This document shows positions 47,233 to 58,440 of a stretch of DNA of 64,000 nt, piece by piece. Under the pieces are notes generated by a model. The model was not told the origin of the DNA. It worked only from the letters and a program-made list of their open reading frames with translations, and searched no databases. The number at the start of each line of letters is the position of its first letter. Position 1 is the stretch's first letter. The DNA comes from Beroe forskalii (taxonomy: Eukaryota; Ctenophora; Nuda; Beroida; Beroidae): contig WFMF01000022.1 of assembly GCA_011033025.1 (NCBI GenBank), forward strand, positions 62,001-126,000, in the 5' to 3' direction. The position numbers were made by a program, and so were the translations under genes.

Positions 47233-50200
47233 TCATCCATCCTGTTCCTGCTTTATTTTTGGTTCTTCCATATTTACTTTTCCTACACCTATCTCATCTT
47301 TAAACTTTTGGAATGCTACCTGGTACCCCACCCTGTCATCCATATTTTCTAAGTAGACAAAAGCATTGAACTCATGAAGTTTCTGTCCCTCCTTATTATA
47401 GTGAAGCATGTGGAAGCAGTGGAAGCAGAAGAAACAAGGGCTAGAAGGAGCTTCTTCATCATTGTATGTAATCCACCTTGCTAGACGTTCTGTGCAGATT
47501 GTACAAGAGATACGTCTTGGTCCACCACGAAATACCTGCCAAAATAAAAAGTTTGTACATTTGTTCTGGTGCTGATTCATGGCCATGATACAAAATATGA
47601 TAAGTTGCATATTATGTATATGTTGGGATTTTAAACCATGGTAAAATGGACACCAGTAATATAGTATTACTAGTCTAGAGTCACACCATAAATTTGATGG
47701 AATATATTGCCAACCTGTCTGGGGTAGTTGGCAGTACGTGGTTCATCTCCAGGATGAAAAAGTCTAATTTGCTCTACAACCACAAGATGTTCACATCCCC
47801 CCTGGTGAAAGAACACATATGGTAGACCTAGGTGAAGCTCTAAATCTTGGAACTTGGTCTGAGTGATGTCCCCTTGTTTTTTGACAGGTTCCAGGCCCCT
47901 GTTCAAGTTCCCAACATGTAAATCTAAGAACTTAGTTATCTCTTCAGAATAGTCTATGTAGCCCGGTGTCCTCTTGTCAATATAGATAGTGTCTCCTAAG
48001 TAAAGAGCACTAGAATTACGTGTCTTGGTTATCCAGTCTACATCATTTAGCATAGGATTCTCACTGAAATGGTCAGTTATAAACTCATTAATATAGATAT
48101 TGACCTCAGTAAGAGACTTATGCCATCAGTTTCCATATCAAAATGCCTACTGACTGGGTGAGATACCCAGTGGAATAATATGGGGAATTTAGGAATTAAA
48201 TTCCCAGTCAAATTTCCAAATAAGAAATCGAAAAAAGCTCAAGTTCGAACGAAATGAGCCTTTCTGGACACATTCTGTAATTGATGCACTCAAAATCATG
48301 AAATTCATAGAGCCCCGGTTGGAATAACCTGCAATCCTGGCAATCCTAGCTGGGCAACATTATTTGTTAAAGCAACCATGAAATTTCAGAATTTAACGAC
48401 TTAAAATTAGGTGTGCAGCTACAATTTTACTGTTACATCAGTCAGTTTTCAAAAATGGAGAGTGAAACGTGCAATCATAGTTTGCTACTCACTGTATCAC
48501 CATCAGTATGCAATGCATAAAATTCCCATTTTATTCTTAGCACTAGTCAGGATTAGAAACACTGAATAACGTACATAACGTTGGTATCATTCATATTATG
48601 ATATTACACCTTCTCGCTTTAATAATTACTGCAGAAGGGATATGCGTAGTCTATCTACTTCCCTCATAATATCCAGCATATATCCAGAATTCCATGGACC
48701 ATGCTAGCGCAACCAGAGCAACCCAACTTGTTACTTTTTTCGGAGGATTGTAAGCGGAGCTTACAATCCTGGAGGCTCTCTAGCAATCCTGGTTGCGATC
48801 CTGGTTGCAGCTGATTAGATTATTGTGAGGGTGAGCTGTAGTAAAACACTGCTGCTGACTCAGCAGCAGCTTGCAAGCTCTCTAAAGCGGTGGTTGCACT
48901 TCCAGTCGGCATGATCTGATCGAGTTTTAACTTTTAAGGAGTGGACTTAATTTTAACAAAAACAAAAATCCAATTAGAAATAAAAACCAGGAGTATATCT
49001 AATATTCGTATTCAAGATACAGCGACACATAGACAATATTAAATCATGATCAATATTCAGCCTGAAATTTGTTTTTTCGAACTCCTGTGTATGAGTAAAG
49101 GTGACGTTTTGACTCACTTATCAAACAAAAAATCTGTGCTTCCATTTTTTAGGATAGTAATATATCAAACGACCGCCTTTTTAGCTGATTATATTTGTTA
49201 GTTATTAAGTTATAAGCCTGACACACAATTGATCTTTGAAACATGAACATTTACTTTTTACAATTCATCAATTGGTTGAGTAAAAGAATTGTGAGCAGTG
49301 AGTAAGTGATTCAAATTTTGTCTGTCAGGTGGAAATAATTATGAATTACATAATGTAGCCTACTCGGGGCTTCTGAATCAAAAAATTAGAGATTTTTGAA
49401 TGAAACACGCTGTTTAAATCTCGGATATTTTCTTGCTCAAATGAAGGAAAACCCTGCAAAATTATACATTTTTAGCAAAATTTTCCGGGGGCTTCGCCCC
49501 TAGACCCTACCAGGGGCTCTGCCCCTGGACCCCATGGGGCTGCGCCCCAGACCCCTACTGCAGCTTCGCTCGGCGCGCTTCGCGGCACCTCGCTCGCAAC
49601 CAAAAGCTACCGTGCTCGCTTCGCTCGCACAGGATTGGCAACCAGCCTAACCTTTATTCCAACCGGGCATAGAGCTAAATACCATAATCGACCTTTCCCA
49701 GTGCCTAATCCGAATCCAGCAGCTGCATTCCCACCACATTCCCAAACCGTCCATCATATTCCTAAACCAGCCACCGCATTCCCAAACCAGCCACCGCATT
49801 CCTAAACCAGCCGCGATATTTCCTTGTGTTTGACTTGGGTCAAACTTTTTTAGTGAAAACTATCTAAATAGCCATCATAAACAATTTGAAATAATTACCA
49901 TATTCAATGAAAAACATTTTTGCACGTTTCTACTGTTTCTCTAGCTAGCAATCGAACTTATTTTTTTAGTGAAAACATGTCAAAACCAGCTGGTCTTTAC
50001 CCCAAGCTGAAAAAGCCACTTTTTACTCTTATTTACAGATTCCCAGCCACTTTTTAAAATTATTCCACTGGGGTGAGATACCTGTTATCTTGCCAGCAAA
50101 GAGCCAGGTCCATGGTACAGTCAATAGCATCAACAAAGTCTGCCAATGTTTGAGATCCCAACATTAATAAGCCCTTGGTTTTGATGAGTCTGTTTTGTTT

Positions 50201-51004
50201 ATACACAGCAATTTGTAGCACTACTTCAGGAGTTGTAACTAGCTCAGTTTGGTTGACCTGATTAACATCTATCAAAGTTTCAAGAAATTGATTCATCTTC
50301 AGATTATATTTCATTGTGCTAATGAAAAATCGCATATATATTAAAGCCTTCAGATTAAAGATGGAATAAAGGTGAGTAGTCATAAAGGGCAGTACCTGCA
50401 ACTGAGCTTCATAATCAAGAGATATGTTTTCCTTTTCAAATGGCTTGTAGTAATTTAATGTCATCTGCTTCTTAAGAGGGTGTTTTTTATCTGCTTGGAT
50501 CTCTCTGAAGAATTTGTATGCATGAAGTTGTTTGGGTATGAGCTTATCTCTTTTTTCATCATAAAAATCACTGTTAGCTGGGGGCAGAATTTCGCCAAGG
50601 AGTGCATTAGGAGTTAGAAGCTCATCATAAATTTCTGCCTCATCCAAGGAGATACCTGTTGCAAGAGCAGCAGTTTCTGATACATCATCAACATCCAGAA
50701 CAATCCCTGAAATCAAAACAGAAATAAAGAATAAGACCCACAAGCTAGAATAGTTTTGTACAATCTCTTGCTTTACCATGATATGTGTAATTTCATGTAT
50801 AGGTGATGTAACTGTGAGTATGTTTGTTGATAATAATATATGGTACCTATTAAAGGGACATGAATGATGCATATTAAAGGACCAACCATGAGAAGGGAAA
50901 ACAGATTCTGGCACCTCTTTGCTCCATAATTCCTTGTAGTGTTGAATATTAACTTGAAAGCCTATTTTAGATAGATTCTGATCCTTCCGTCCTTTGGGAG
51001 GCAT
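47233..51004 (-). CDS. SNAPC3: snRNA-activating protein complex subunit 3, five exons
   Basis: SNAPC3 is the DNA-contacting core subunit of SNAPc, which binds the proximal sequence element of snRNA genes for pol II and pol III. Exons on the minus strand: 50887-51004, 50396-50706, 50082-50296, 47715-48063 and 47233-47535, all in phase, giving 431 residues (human 411). Conserved blocks are the GSQTLADFVDAIDC segment, LGLPYVFFHQGGCEH, and a C-terminal zinc-binding region with C-T-I-C, then RWITYNDEEAPSSPCFFCFHCFHMLHYN. The second intron (50297-50395, 99 bp, multiple of three, open frame) could be retained, and its acceptor is weak. The third intron (48064-50081) contains a 1.35-kb transposon. 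The start ATG at 51004 is the first in the open frame. Confidence 0.93.
48314..49667. mobile_element. Non-autonomous TIR transposon, 1,354 bp, 8-bp target duplication
   Basis: CATAGAGC occurs immediately outside both ends (48306-48313 and 49668-49675). The ends are inverted repeats starting CCCGGTTGGAATAA and becoming imperfect after 14 bp, with a further shared CAATCCT. The interior has no transposase. It contains a 12-bp-stem hairpin (48744-48770, AGGATTGTAAGC / GCTTACAATCCT) and a GC-rich hairpin series near the right end. An 8-bp duplication fits the hAT superfamily, although the terminus is not the usual hAT sequence, so class assignment is tentative. It sits in SNAPC3 intron 3. Confidence 0.85.
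49485..49630. repeat. Series of GC-rich stem-loops inside the TIR transposon
   Basis: Successive self-complementary words occur within 150 bp: GGGGCTTCGCCCC, CAGGGGCTCTGCCCCTG, TGGGGCTGCGCCCCA, then CTTCGCTCGGCGCGCTTCGCGG. Composition contrasts sharply with the AT-rich intron. Confidence 0.75.
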
Positions 51005-51619
51005 TTCATGGAACAGGCCAATAGCTCAATAGATTCTGAAATTAGCTAGTTGCAAGTTGTTACATCAAGTCACATGTTGTCTCTCAATCATTAGAATAGT
51101 TGTTCATTCAATAACAGCGAGAAAACCTTATGAACTGGTTGAGTGGTTGAGGTCAGTCATCCAAGTTTACTGATGAATACTCAAAAATAAAATAGATAAA
51201 ACCAAACAACTTCTTGGTAGAACAAATACAGTCAAAATAAAATAAAATAGAATATCTTCTTTGTAGAATAGATACAGTCATCTTTGTAGTCAAATGGGTT
51301 CCAGCACCCTTAAAATTTTAAAGGATCCCGGGCCCAAAACCCTAGCTCCCTTTTTATAATTTTTTTTTACTAAGGAAAAAATGAATGAAAATAACCAAGA
51401 TGAAAAGACAAAGTCTTAAAAAGGGTGAGGATGAAATCTCAAAAAGGGAATTTGGACAATTTAAAAAGGTTTGAAAAATGCATTCCTAATCATTTGAAAA
51501 CCCAGGTGGGTACCTAAGGGTTTTTGAAAATAAAAACATAAATCTAAAATCATTCCCCAAAAAAGTAATTTTTAAAAACTCACTCAACAAAACTAAATAG
51601 TATGAAAAAAATGCGCTTC
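51005..51619. other. SNAPC3 5' flank
   Basis: AT-rich sequence without exons. An imperfect tandem pair (CTTCTTKGTAGAAYARATACAGTCA) lies at about 51210 and 51255. It must include the SNAPC3 promoter; no clear core element is seen. Confidence 0.4.
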
Positions 51620-51689
51620 ATTAGTTTTGTGATTTTTTATCAAAACTCTTTAAATTTTTCCCAAAACCTAGAAAAATAGGGGAACAATA

Positions 51690-52496
51690 AAATTCACATC
51701 TAGCGATCGAAATAATATCATCTGTTAAATGATCACGATCCGTTGAGTTGACCACAGCCCTACAAAACCAAATTTGATTTTGTTTTCTGGGATCACCGTC
51801 ACGTTTCTTCTTCAACTCTTCAATAAGAGTTTTATGTGCGGCGTTAAGTCCATAATTCTATCGGTCTAATAAGACTGAACTGAACTTCTGTAGGTTCCGC
51901 AGCTTCTTGGCCTGCACTAGATGTGTCTAGATATTACTCGTACCGACAACACCTTCACACTGGTCTTGGCTTCTGGTCCCGGTCTTGCCCACACGACAAA
52001 CCTCAGCAGCAGGTTTGATTCCCAGCTCGAACACTTCAGCACCTTACCAGACAAGTCCTCATCCTTTTCTTCAGGCACACCAAACAACATCAGGTTCCTA
52101 CTCCTATCTTCTTCCTGAACAACATCATAACTACACTTTTCAGCGTCTGCTGACTGATCTGCTTGCTGATTCACCTGCTTTTTTACAGCCTCGCTGTATA
52201 TGTGATTGCTCTTCAACAGTCTTCGTTACTGATTCCGTCACCGCACTCTGTACTGAGTTCAACATCTTGTCGACTTCCGACCTTGCAAATAATCGTCCTC
52301 GCATGCTGATGAACAATAATAACAAGCTTCTGCGACTTCATTGTCTTCCTTTCAACTCTCAGCACTTTGTGGCGTAACATGGGGTCGGATCGTCATAAGG
52401 TCAACTCCGCCATTGCCCTCCGAGCCAAAGACTTGCCCCCACCAAATCGTCAATTTCTCTGTCATTAGAGGGCTTTGTAGAAGTATTTGCAGCCAT
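51690..52496 (-). pseudogene. Decayed LINE ORF1 (coiled coil plus RRM-like type)
   Basis: Starting from ATG at 52496, pieces in different frames give a typical LINE ORF1 order: a coiled-coil part (SEVDKMLNSVQSAVTESVTK), then DRSRNLMLFGVPEEKDED, which resembles the start of the RRM-like domain, then a C-terminal piece with KKKRDGDPRK and RAVVNSTDR. Several frameshifts and stops separate them. No adjacent reverse transcriptase of the same element is visible, so this is a truncated relic, distinct from the LINE at 53-58 kb. Confidence 0.65.
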
Positions 52497-52499
52497 GGT

Positions 52500-53320
52500 A
52501 TTTAGGAATACACACAGCCACTATTTAGCTACTATTTAGTTCTTTAAATCTTTAATTAGAATGTTAATAATGTTCAGGATTATTTAATTGTTTCGATCAT
52601 TTTTATGAACAGTATGAATATTCAATTATTTTTACTGGCCATTTTCTTTTTCTACTTAAGTTAGGGGGAGGGTAAGAGCCCTTGCTCAAGGGATTGAAGT
52701 TAAAACGAAAAAACTGATACCTACGAAAGGATTGTAATCAGGAGCTTTCGAAAATCTTGTGATTATCTTCGTAAGCTGAAAGTAAAGTATAGAGCAGTTT
52801 TTAAAATATGAGTGATTGAGAGTGTCAAAGGAGGGTGAAGGGTGTTAGGTGGGTGGCAGCTCAGAATAAAACAAAATTTTTCAGAATAAAACAAAATTTT
52901 CTATTGACATTCCATTAATCATTCCTACATACTGGAAAATATATCAGAACAAATATCTTGTCTTGCTGAGTATTAGAGGGCATAGGGGTGTTGGTGTTGT
53001 GCAATCAGAGTTTGTAAACAAGATAATTCATTTTCCTAGGCTCAGCTCATAAACTTAATAAGGACCTTCCACTTGGTATTACAAGTGGGCTCTAAAATGA
53101 GGGGCGGAATGCAGGGTCACAGGGCTTGAAGCTTGTTGTTTCCCTTTAATGAACCATCATTTAAAGCAAGGATAATTTTATAAATCAAGAGTATATATTC
53201 AGGGTGAAGGTGTTACAGTTATATATATTGAACTGAACCTAGTTATTGACTGCCTTTTGTTCATAAAAGATTGCCAATAGTGAGTTTAAAACAAAAACTA
53301 TATATAAACAAATTATAATA
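52500..53320. other. Spacer between two LINE remnants
   Basis: AT-rich with no supported exon. A short direct duplication of CAGAATAAAACAAAATTTTTC is seen at about 52862-52900. If SCAPER starts close by, its promoter and first exons should fall in this area, but I could not recognise them. Confidence 0.4.
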
Positions 53321-53641
53321 TATAACCAAAATAAGTTTTATTGAATAAATAAATAGCATAATTTGATTAGAATATTAGAACATATTCTAGTTTTCCTTTG
53401 TAACAAGGGCAACCCATAAATCCAGAGAATGGTTTTGATTATTTGAGGATCTGTGAATGCGACTACTGCTTGAAATCAACTAAATATGATAGAGGTTTAA
53501 CTTAATGCTATTCCAACAAGATCTGTCCCATTCATGTGGATCACCGTCTGCCTGGATCTCCAACAATTTCTTTTGAGCTCAGATTTTATTGAGAGGATTT
53601 GGTATTAAGATCATACATTTTGACAAGGTCACGGACAACAT

Positions 53642-56600
53642 TCAGATTATGCTTCCACGATATCTAAAAGTTTTCGTGGGCATTGGTGTCAGTAAATATG
53701 TGTCTTTCCCAGCCCTTTTAGAAAGTTCAAATTTGCTGTAAATTCCCATTGGTGATCTAAATTTGAGAATTTTAAACATTTCGTTTTCCACAGTGATATA
53801 CATATAGGTTTTGATGTTCATTATCAACTGTGAGTTGAAAAGTGGCTTGGTGTGCTCACGCCCGTAAAATTTTTCATCTAGATGTTGCTCCCCATATGGG
53901 CGAACTCGTGCACATGTTCTGAATTTATCAAGATATTTTTCTTTATTGCCAAATAAGATCCGAATGCACTTTTTCTGCATTCTAAATAGAGGTTCGAGTT
54001 TTATGTTACTGACACCACCCATACTGTTATACCATAAGTGAGATGACTTTCAAATAATGTATAGTAGATGTTTTTAAGAAGCTCATCTGGCATGTTGTCT
54101 TTGATGACATTTATAACCCCAGTACTACATGATAGCTTTTTAGTTAGGTTCCTTATGTGAGCATTCCAATTAAGTTTCTCATCAATTGTCACCCCCAAAA
54201 ATTTTGTTTCTAAAACTCTATCAATTTCATTTTCATCAATTTTCAATACATAATCTGCAGTGTCATTTTCTTGGAGTTCAGTGGGTTTAAAGTCAATGTA
54301 ACAGCATTTAGACATGTTTATGTGCAATCTATTTAGGAGCATATAGTAACTAACAGATTTAAGAATTTCATTTGCTTTTTTTGTAGACTTCTATTTTATC
54401 TTTACCACTAACAAATATATTTGTGTCATCTGCAAAGAGGACAAATTCAGCATCAATTTGGGCATTTGAAATATCATTAATGTACATTAAGAAGAGTAGG
54501 GGACCAAGGCAGCTACCTTGAGGCACTCAAATATTACTGGTAACTTATCTGAGATTTCATTGAGAACGCTCACATATTGTTTCCTATCTGACAAATAGCT
54601 CTCAATTAATTTCAATGGGATGCCACGAATTCCATAAATTTCGAGTTTTTCAAGGAGTATTCCATGATCAATTGTATCAAATGCTTTGCTTAAGTCAATA
54701 AATATACCTAATACATGTTTTTTGTTTTGAAGTGATTGATTTATGTGGTAAATTGAATAATTAAGTGCATGTGAAGTTGAGTGACCCTTCCTAAAACCGA
54801 ATTGATTATCTTTAATTACTCCATTTGATGCAAAAAAGCTATAAAGTCTGGTGTAAATAATTTTTTCAAAAATTTTCCCAAATATTGGGAGTGTAGACAC
54901 AGGCCTATAATTTTCTAATAGTTGTTCATTATCCTTCTTATACACTGGGGTAACTTTCCCAATCTTCAGGCATGAGGGGAATACTCCCTCTGACATTAAG
55001 TTATTAAATTGGGCTGTAAGGATTGGTGTTAAAATTTGGGAGAGTTTTTTTATTACTCGTATGGGAAAATCACTTGCCTTGCCATTCTCAAGTTTGCTAA
55101 TAATTTCAGCAACTTCCTCTTCAGTGCAGTCCTCAAGAAAAATGCTCTTCTCAAGGGGAGGGGGCATAAATTTTCTAAAGGAGTTGTTGACCACATTGGC
55201 AGTTGAATCTAGATTTACTTTGTCATTGAGATTGGATGCTAAGGATGCAAAGTATTCATTAAACTTATTTGCAATTAAGCGGCGCTGTATGATGACTGTG
55301 CCATCAATCATGAAGTTTGGCTTTGTAGCTTTTTTGCTCTTGCCTCTCAATTGGTTTATCACTTCCCACGTCTTTTTGATATCCCCAGAGGTTTTTTCTA
55401 TTTTATTTTTGTAGTACTTAGCCTTTTGATCTTTAATGATTCTTTTGAGGGCACGCCGGTATTTACTAAAATTTTCATAAAGAATTTGGTTACCTGTATC
55501 AACTGCATTTTTCTTGGTCTTAAACCAGTCAAGATATAAATTATTCTTGTGTTCAATGGCATCAATTATTCCATCAGTTATCCAAGGATTGTTGACAGGA
55601 TTTCTTTTGGAGTGAATAGCTTTTTTCAATTTGCAGCACTGGTCGACACTATTCAAAAATAATTCAAAAAATGACTCAAAATCTAGTTCTTTACAAACAT
55701 CAATTAAGTCACCATTCAGTTCTTCATACAAAGCCTCAATATTTTCATTCGAATAACAGTATTCTTGTATCTGGATACCGGAGCTGTGATTTTTGCCAGA
55801 AAAGTCTATGTTAAAGAATGAGAATATAGGTGAGTGGTGGCTCCCCATATCACGAACAACTCCTGACAAGCAAACAGCCCCAATATCACTCACTAAGATA
55901 TTGTCAATACAGGTACTCTGTCTACCAGTGCTATGAGTGGCTAGGGATACCAGGGGGAATAAACCATTTGAGAGGAATATATTTTCAAAACTAAGCACAG
56001 ATGGATCTAATCGTTTGAATAAATTAAAGTTAAAGTCACCCATTATTATTGATTTTTTTTGGAAACTGTTCAATTAATGAGGTAAACTCTTCAAAGAACT
56101 TTTCATTATCCCCATTTGGAGATCGATATATGGTCCCAATATTTATGTCCTTACCCTCATTTTGAATTGTTAAAAAAAGTGATTCCATATTTGAGGAGAC
56201 TGAACTAAGTTTTTCATTTACCACTGCACTAAATGCATCATGGACGTACAGAGCAACTCCAGAGCCTTTTAGTTTTTCCTTTATTTTTTCACCATAAAAA
56301 GCTCTGTAGTTGTCTATTTTGAATAAGGATGATGTTTCATCCTTGTCTATGTTAGTTTCGGCTAAACCAATCACTGAAAATTTCATTGATATTGTTGAAA
56401 GTTCTGAAACAAATGTGTCAAAGTTTGATTTATTACCATCTATGTTGTAGAATAATGTGCTGAAGTCCATTGCTGAATCCAGCTTCAATGCCTCTAATGA
56501 ATTCGCAAAATAAGTTTTGCAGTTGTCTAGTATTGTAGCAGTATCCTGAATGATTGAGATCTCTTCCTGGACTTCACGGTCATAGAAGTGATCAGAATCA

Positions 56601-56836
56601 GAGATACCGTTTGCTTCATTATCATAGTCACCAAATGGAGTATACCTTTTTGGTATGGATAACATGCAGGTTTGACACATTTGTTTTGCGTTGTGATATG
56701 AAAATTTCGATTGCTTGTAGCATTTTTTTATGGACAATTTTCGAGCAGTTTTCACAGACCATATATCGATGACCAATAAGTATGTTTCCCTTGCAGCAGT
56801 CGCATTTCTCTCTCTCTCTATATCAACATTCATCAT
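53642..56836 (-). pseudogene. LINE ORF2: zinc finger, AP endonuclease, reverse transcriptase (frameshifted)
   Basis: From ATG 56836, a treble-clef-like Cys/His cluster (KCDCCKGN, MVCENC, HKKC, CQTC) is read only if a GA-run shift (about 56808-56819) and an extra base in a seven-T run (56723-56729) cancel. The endonuclease follows with GLAETN, GVALYVHD, IYRSPNG, IMGDFNF, IDNILVSD and SHHSPIF, so the catalytic Glu, Asp-Asn and His are kept. The reverse transcriptase has [44 protein letters not shown] and FLGVTID. Shifts occur in T8 at 56053-56060, near 54537, T7 at 54376-54382, at CCC 54018-54020, and near 53643. The protein would nick DNA and copy the LINE RNA by target-primed reverse transcription. 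Confidence 0.85.
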
Positions 56837-56858
56837 ATCAAAGAATTACAGATGTGAT

Positions 56859-58424
56859 CTAGATTGGATTTTCAGGGCCTCCCCTTGTTACATTTGCATA
56901 TGATCTCCTATCAACAGACTTATTCCTCTTAGATCTGAAAATTGCTTGTTTTATGAGACTGACTAACAAACGCACACCTTTAGTGTTGTTGATGTGGAGC
57001 ACATCATTTCCATCAGCAACTGAAAGATCAGCCCTGAGTAAATATGACTGGTTGTTTACAAAACCGGAGAAGCCCTCCACAAGGACTGTCTTGAGATTGG
57101 ACTGGATGAGATCATTATAGATGTACTTGTTAAACTTGAAGATCCTCTGATTGATGACTGTAGACTTTGTAGGTAGTACAGGACAGATGAAGATCTTTCC
57201 CTGGGGGTTGTGGTGACGGATTTGAGTTATTTTAAGCTTGTATAGCTTGTAGAGTTCACGGATCTCAGGATCTGACATGTTGTTTTTCAAATTATTTGTG
57301 CCCACCATAACAACAACATTTCTGAATGCTGAGCAAGCAATTGGATCAATGTCAGCAACTTTTGGAGCGAAGGTTCTGACACCTGGAGTGGCTTGTCCAA
57401 CTTTTCCCTTTCCAGATCCAAATTGGATCTTTCCAAAATTAGAATCCCCAACCAGGATGGTGGAGTTGAAGTTGGCCCAGTGCACAGCACGGAATGTCAG
57501 ACTATATCTCGTTGCTGAATTACCCTCAGAGTCAGACTCAGCCTTCATCTGATGTTTGAAGTAGTCCTGGCTAACCCGGGTCATCTCGTACATACTTCTA
57601 CTCATGCAATGTACTGGTGTCTCCAACCCACTGCCCAAGTTACGAAATGTTATTGTACGAGTTGATCCAAGGGAGACAGTGAAGATAGAGGACCAGGGAC
57701 ATATATCACCCTCATTATCAGAGTGCTCAGGCAATGACGATTCATTACCCTGGTATCTATTTACCAAACATGAGTTCAGTTCATAGAGGTACCTTTTGTC
57801 TGCTTGCTTCCTTGGTATGGCACCATTGATTTTATCCATGACTTTCTTTATTACCTCTGGACAATCTTTTGGCTTAGTCTTTGACCCCATATACTTGTAG
57901 TACTCCCCATATTGAACCACACCACGATTACCCTCCATAACAAATGTTTCATTTTCAAGAAATTCAGTTATTTCTTGCTCTTCTTCTTCACTGATAAAGC
58001 CTTCAATGAAATCTTCAATGTAGTTTGATTTGTGTGGTGGTATTGAGTCTTCGATTTCAATTGGAGTAGGGGATGGTGATGTTGGGCTTGGGGGTAACTG
58101 ATCAAGCTGTGGCAATGGGGAGTCTCTAAAGGCTTCAATTTTCTTCTCCAGTTGCTCAAGTTGTGTTGCAATAGCACTTATTGACTCCGTGTTGACATTG
58201 AGAATATTAGATAGTTTTGAGTCCACCATATTTTCAAAGGAGCTGGTGACAGTTGAGAGAAAGGTGTTTGCCTGATTAATGTTTTCAAGTGAGGTTTTAT
58301 CCTTTTCAGACTTGTGGGTTTTGGGACAGGGGAATGGAACAACAAAACACCAGGGACACATCCAATGGCGCAGCTGTGACGAGAAAATCAAATAAACAAT
58401 GATACAATAATTATAGCAAGACAA
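56859..58424 (-). CDS. LINE ORF1 with AlkB-like dioxygenase fused to SGNH esterase
   Basis: The open frame of 521 codons has no in-frame ATG proven as start. A Cys-rich fragment HWMCPWC near residue 20 may be the end of a PHD-type finger, followed by a coiled coil (about 45-100) and a proline/acidic linker. Residues about 160-315 match the AlkB 2-oxoglutarate/Fe(II) dioxygenase layout: LNSCLVNRYQGNESSLPEHSDNE gives the H-x-D pair (H234, D236), FKHQM the second His (H291), and RYSLTFR the two Arg of the co-substrate site (R306, R312). Residues about 322-495 form an SGNH hydrolase: GDSN (Ser328), VGTNN (block III) and DGNDVLH (Asp474, His477). SGNH esterases are known in ORF1 of CR1/L2-type LINEs; an AlkB domain beside one is, to my knowledge, unusual. 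It may repair or demethylate alkylated element RNA or cDNA, which is inference. Confidence 0.8.
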   Translation of the reverse strand: MSCYNYCIIVYLIFSSQLRHWMCPWCFVVPFPCPKTHKSEKDKTSLENINQANTFLSTVTSSFENMVDSKLSNILNVNTESISAIATQLEQLEKKIEAFRDSPLPQLDQLPPSPTSPSPTPIEIEDSIPPHKSNYIEDFIEGFISEEEEQEITEFLENETFVMEGNRGVVQYGEYYKYMGSKTKPKDCPEVIKKVMDKINGAIPRKQADKRYLYELNSCLVNRYQGNESSLPEHSDNEGDICPWSSIFTVSLGSTRTITFRNLGSGLETPVHCMSRSMYEMTRVSQDYFKHQMKAESDSEGNSATRYSLTFRAVHWANFNSTILVGDSNFGKIQFGSGKGKVGQATPGVRTFAPKVADIDPIACSAFRNVVVMVGTNNLKNNMSDPEIRELYKLYKLKITQIRHHNPQGKIFICPVLPTKSTVINQRIFKFNKYIYNDLIQSNLKTVLVEGFSGFVNNQSYLLRADLSVADGNDVLHINNTKGVRLLVSLIKQAIFRSKRNKSVDRRSYANVTRGGPENPI

Positions 58425-58440
58425 GAAGATGTGTCAGTAG

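Larger units (their letters stand above)
53330..58440 (-). mobile_element. Near-complete LINE of the Jockey/CR1/L2-like group
   Basis: On the minus strand this region shows ORF1 (AlkB plus SGNH domains), then ORF2 (zinc finger, AP endonuclease, reverse transcriptase), then a 3' UTR with an AATAAA near 53340. ORF2 shows several single-base indels, all in homopolymer or dinucleotide runs, and I saw no stop made by substitution. The 5' end is uncertain: the frame of ORF1 is open to the border with the Penelope-like element at about 58440, where either the LINE is truncated or the other element is inserted. Family placement rests on motif layout, not on a phylogeny. Confidence 0.8.
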
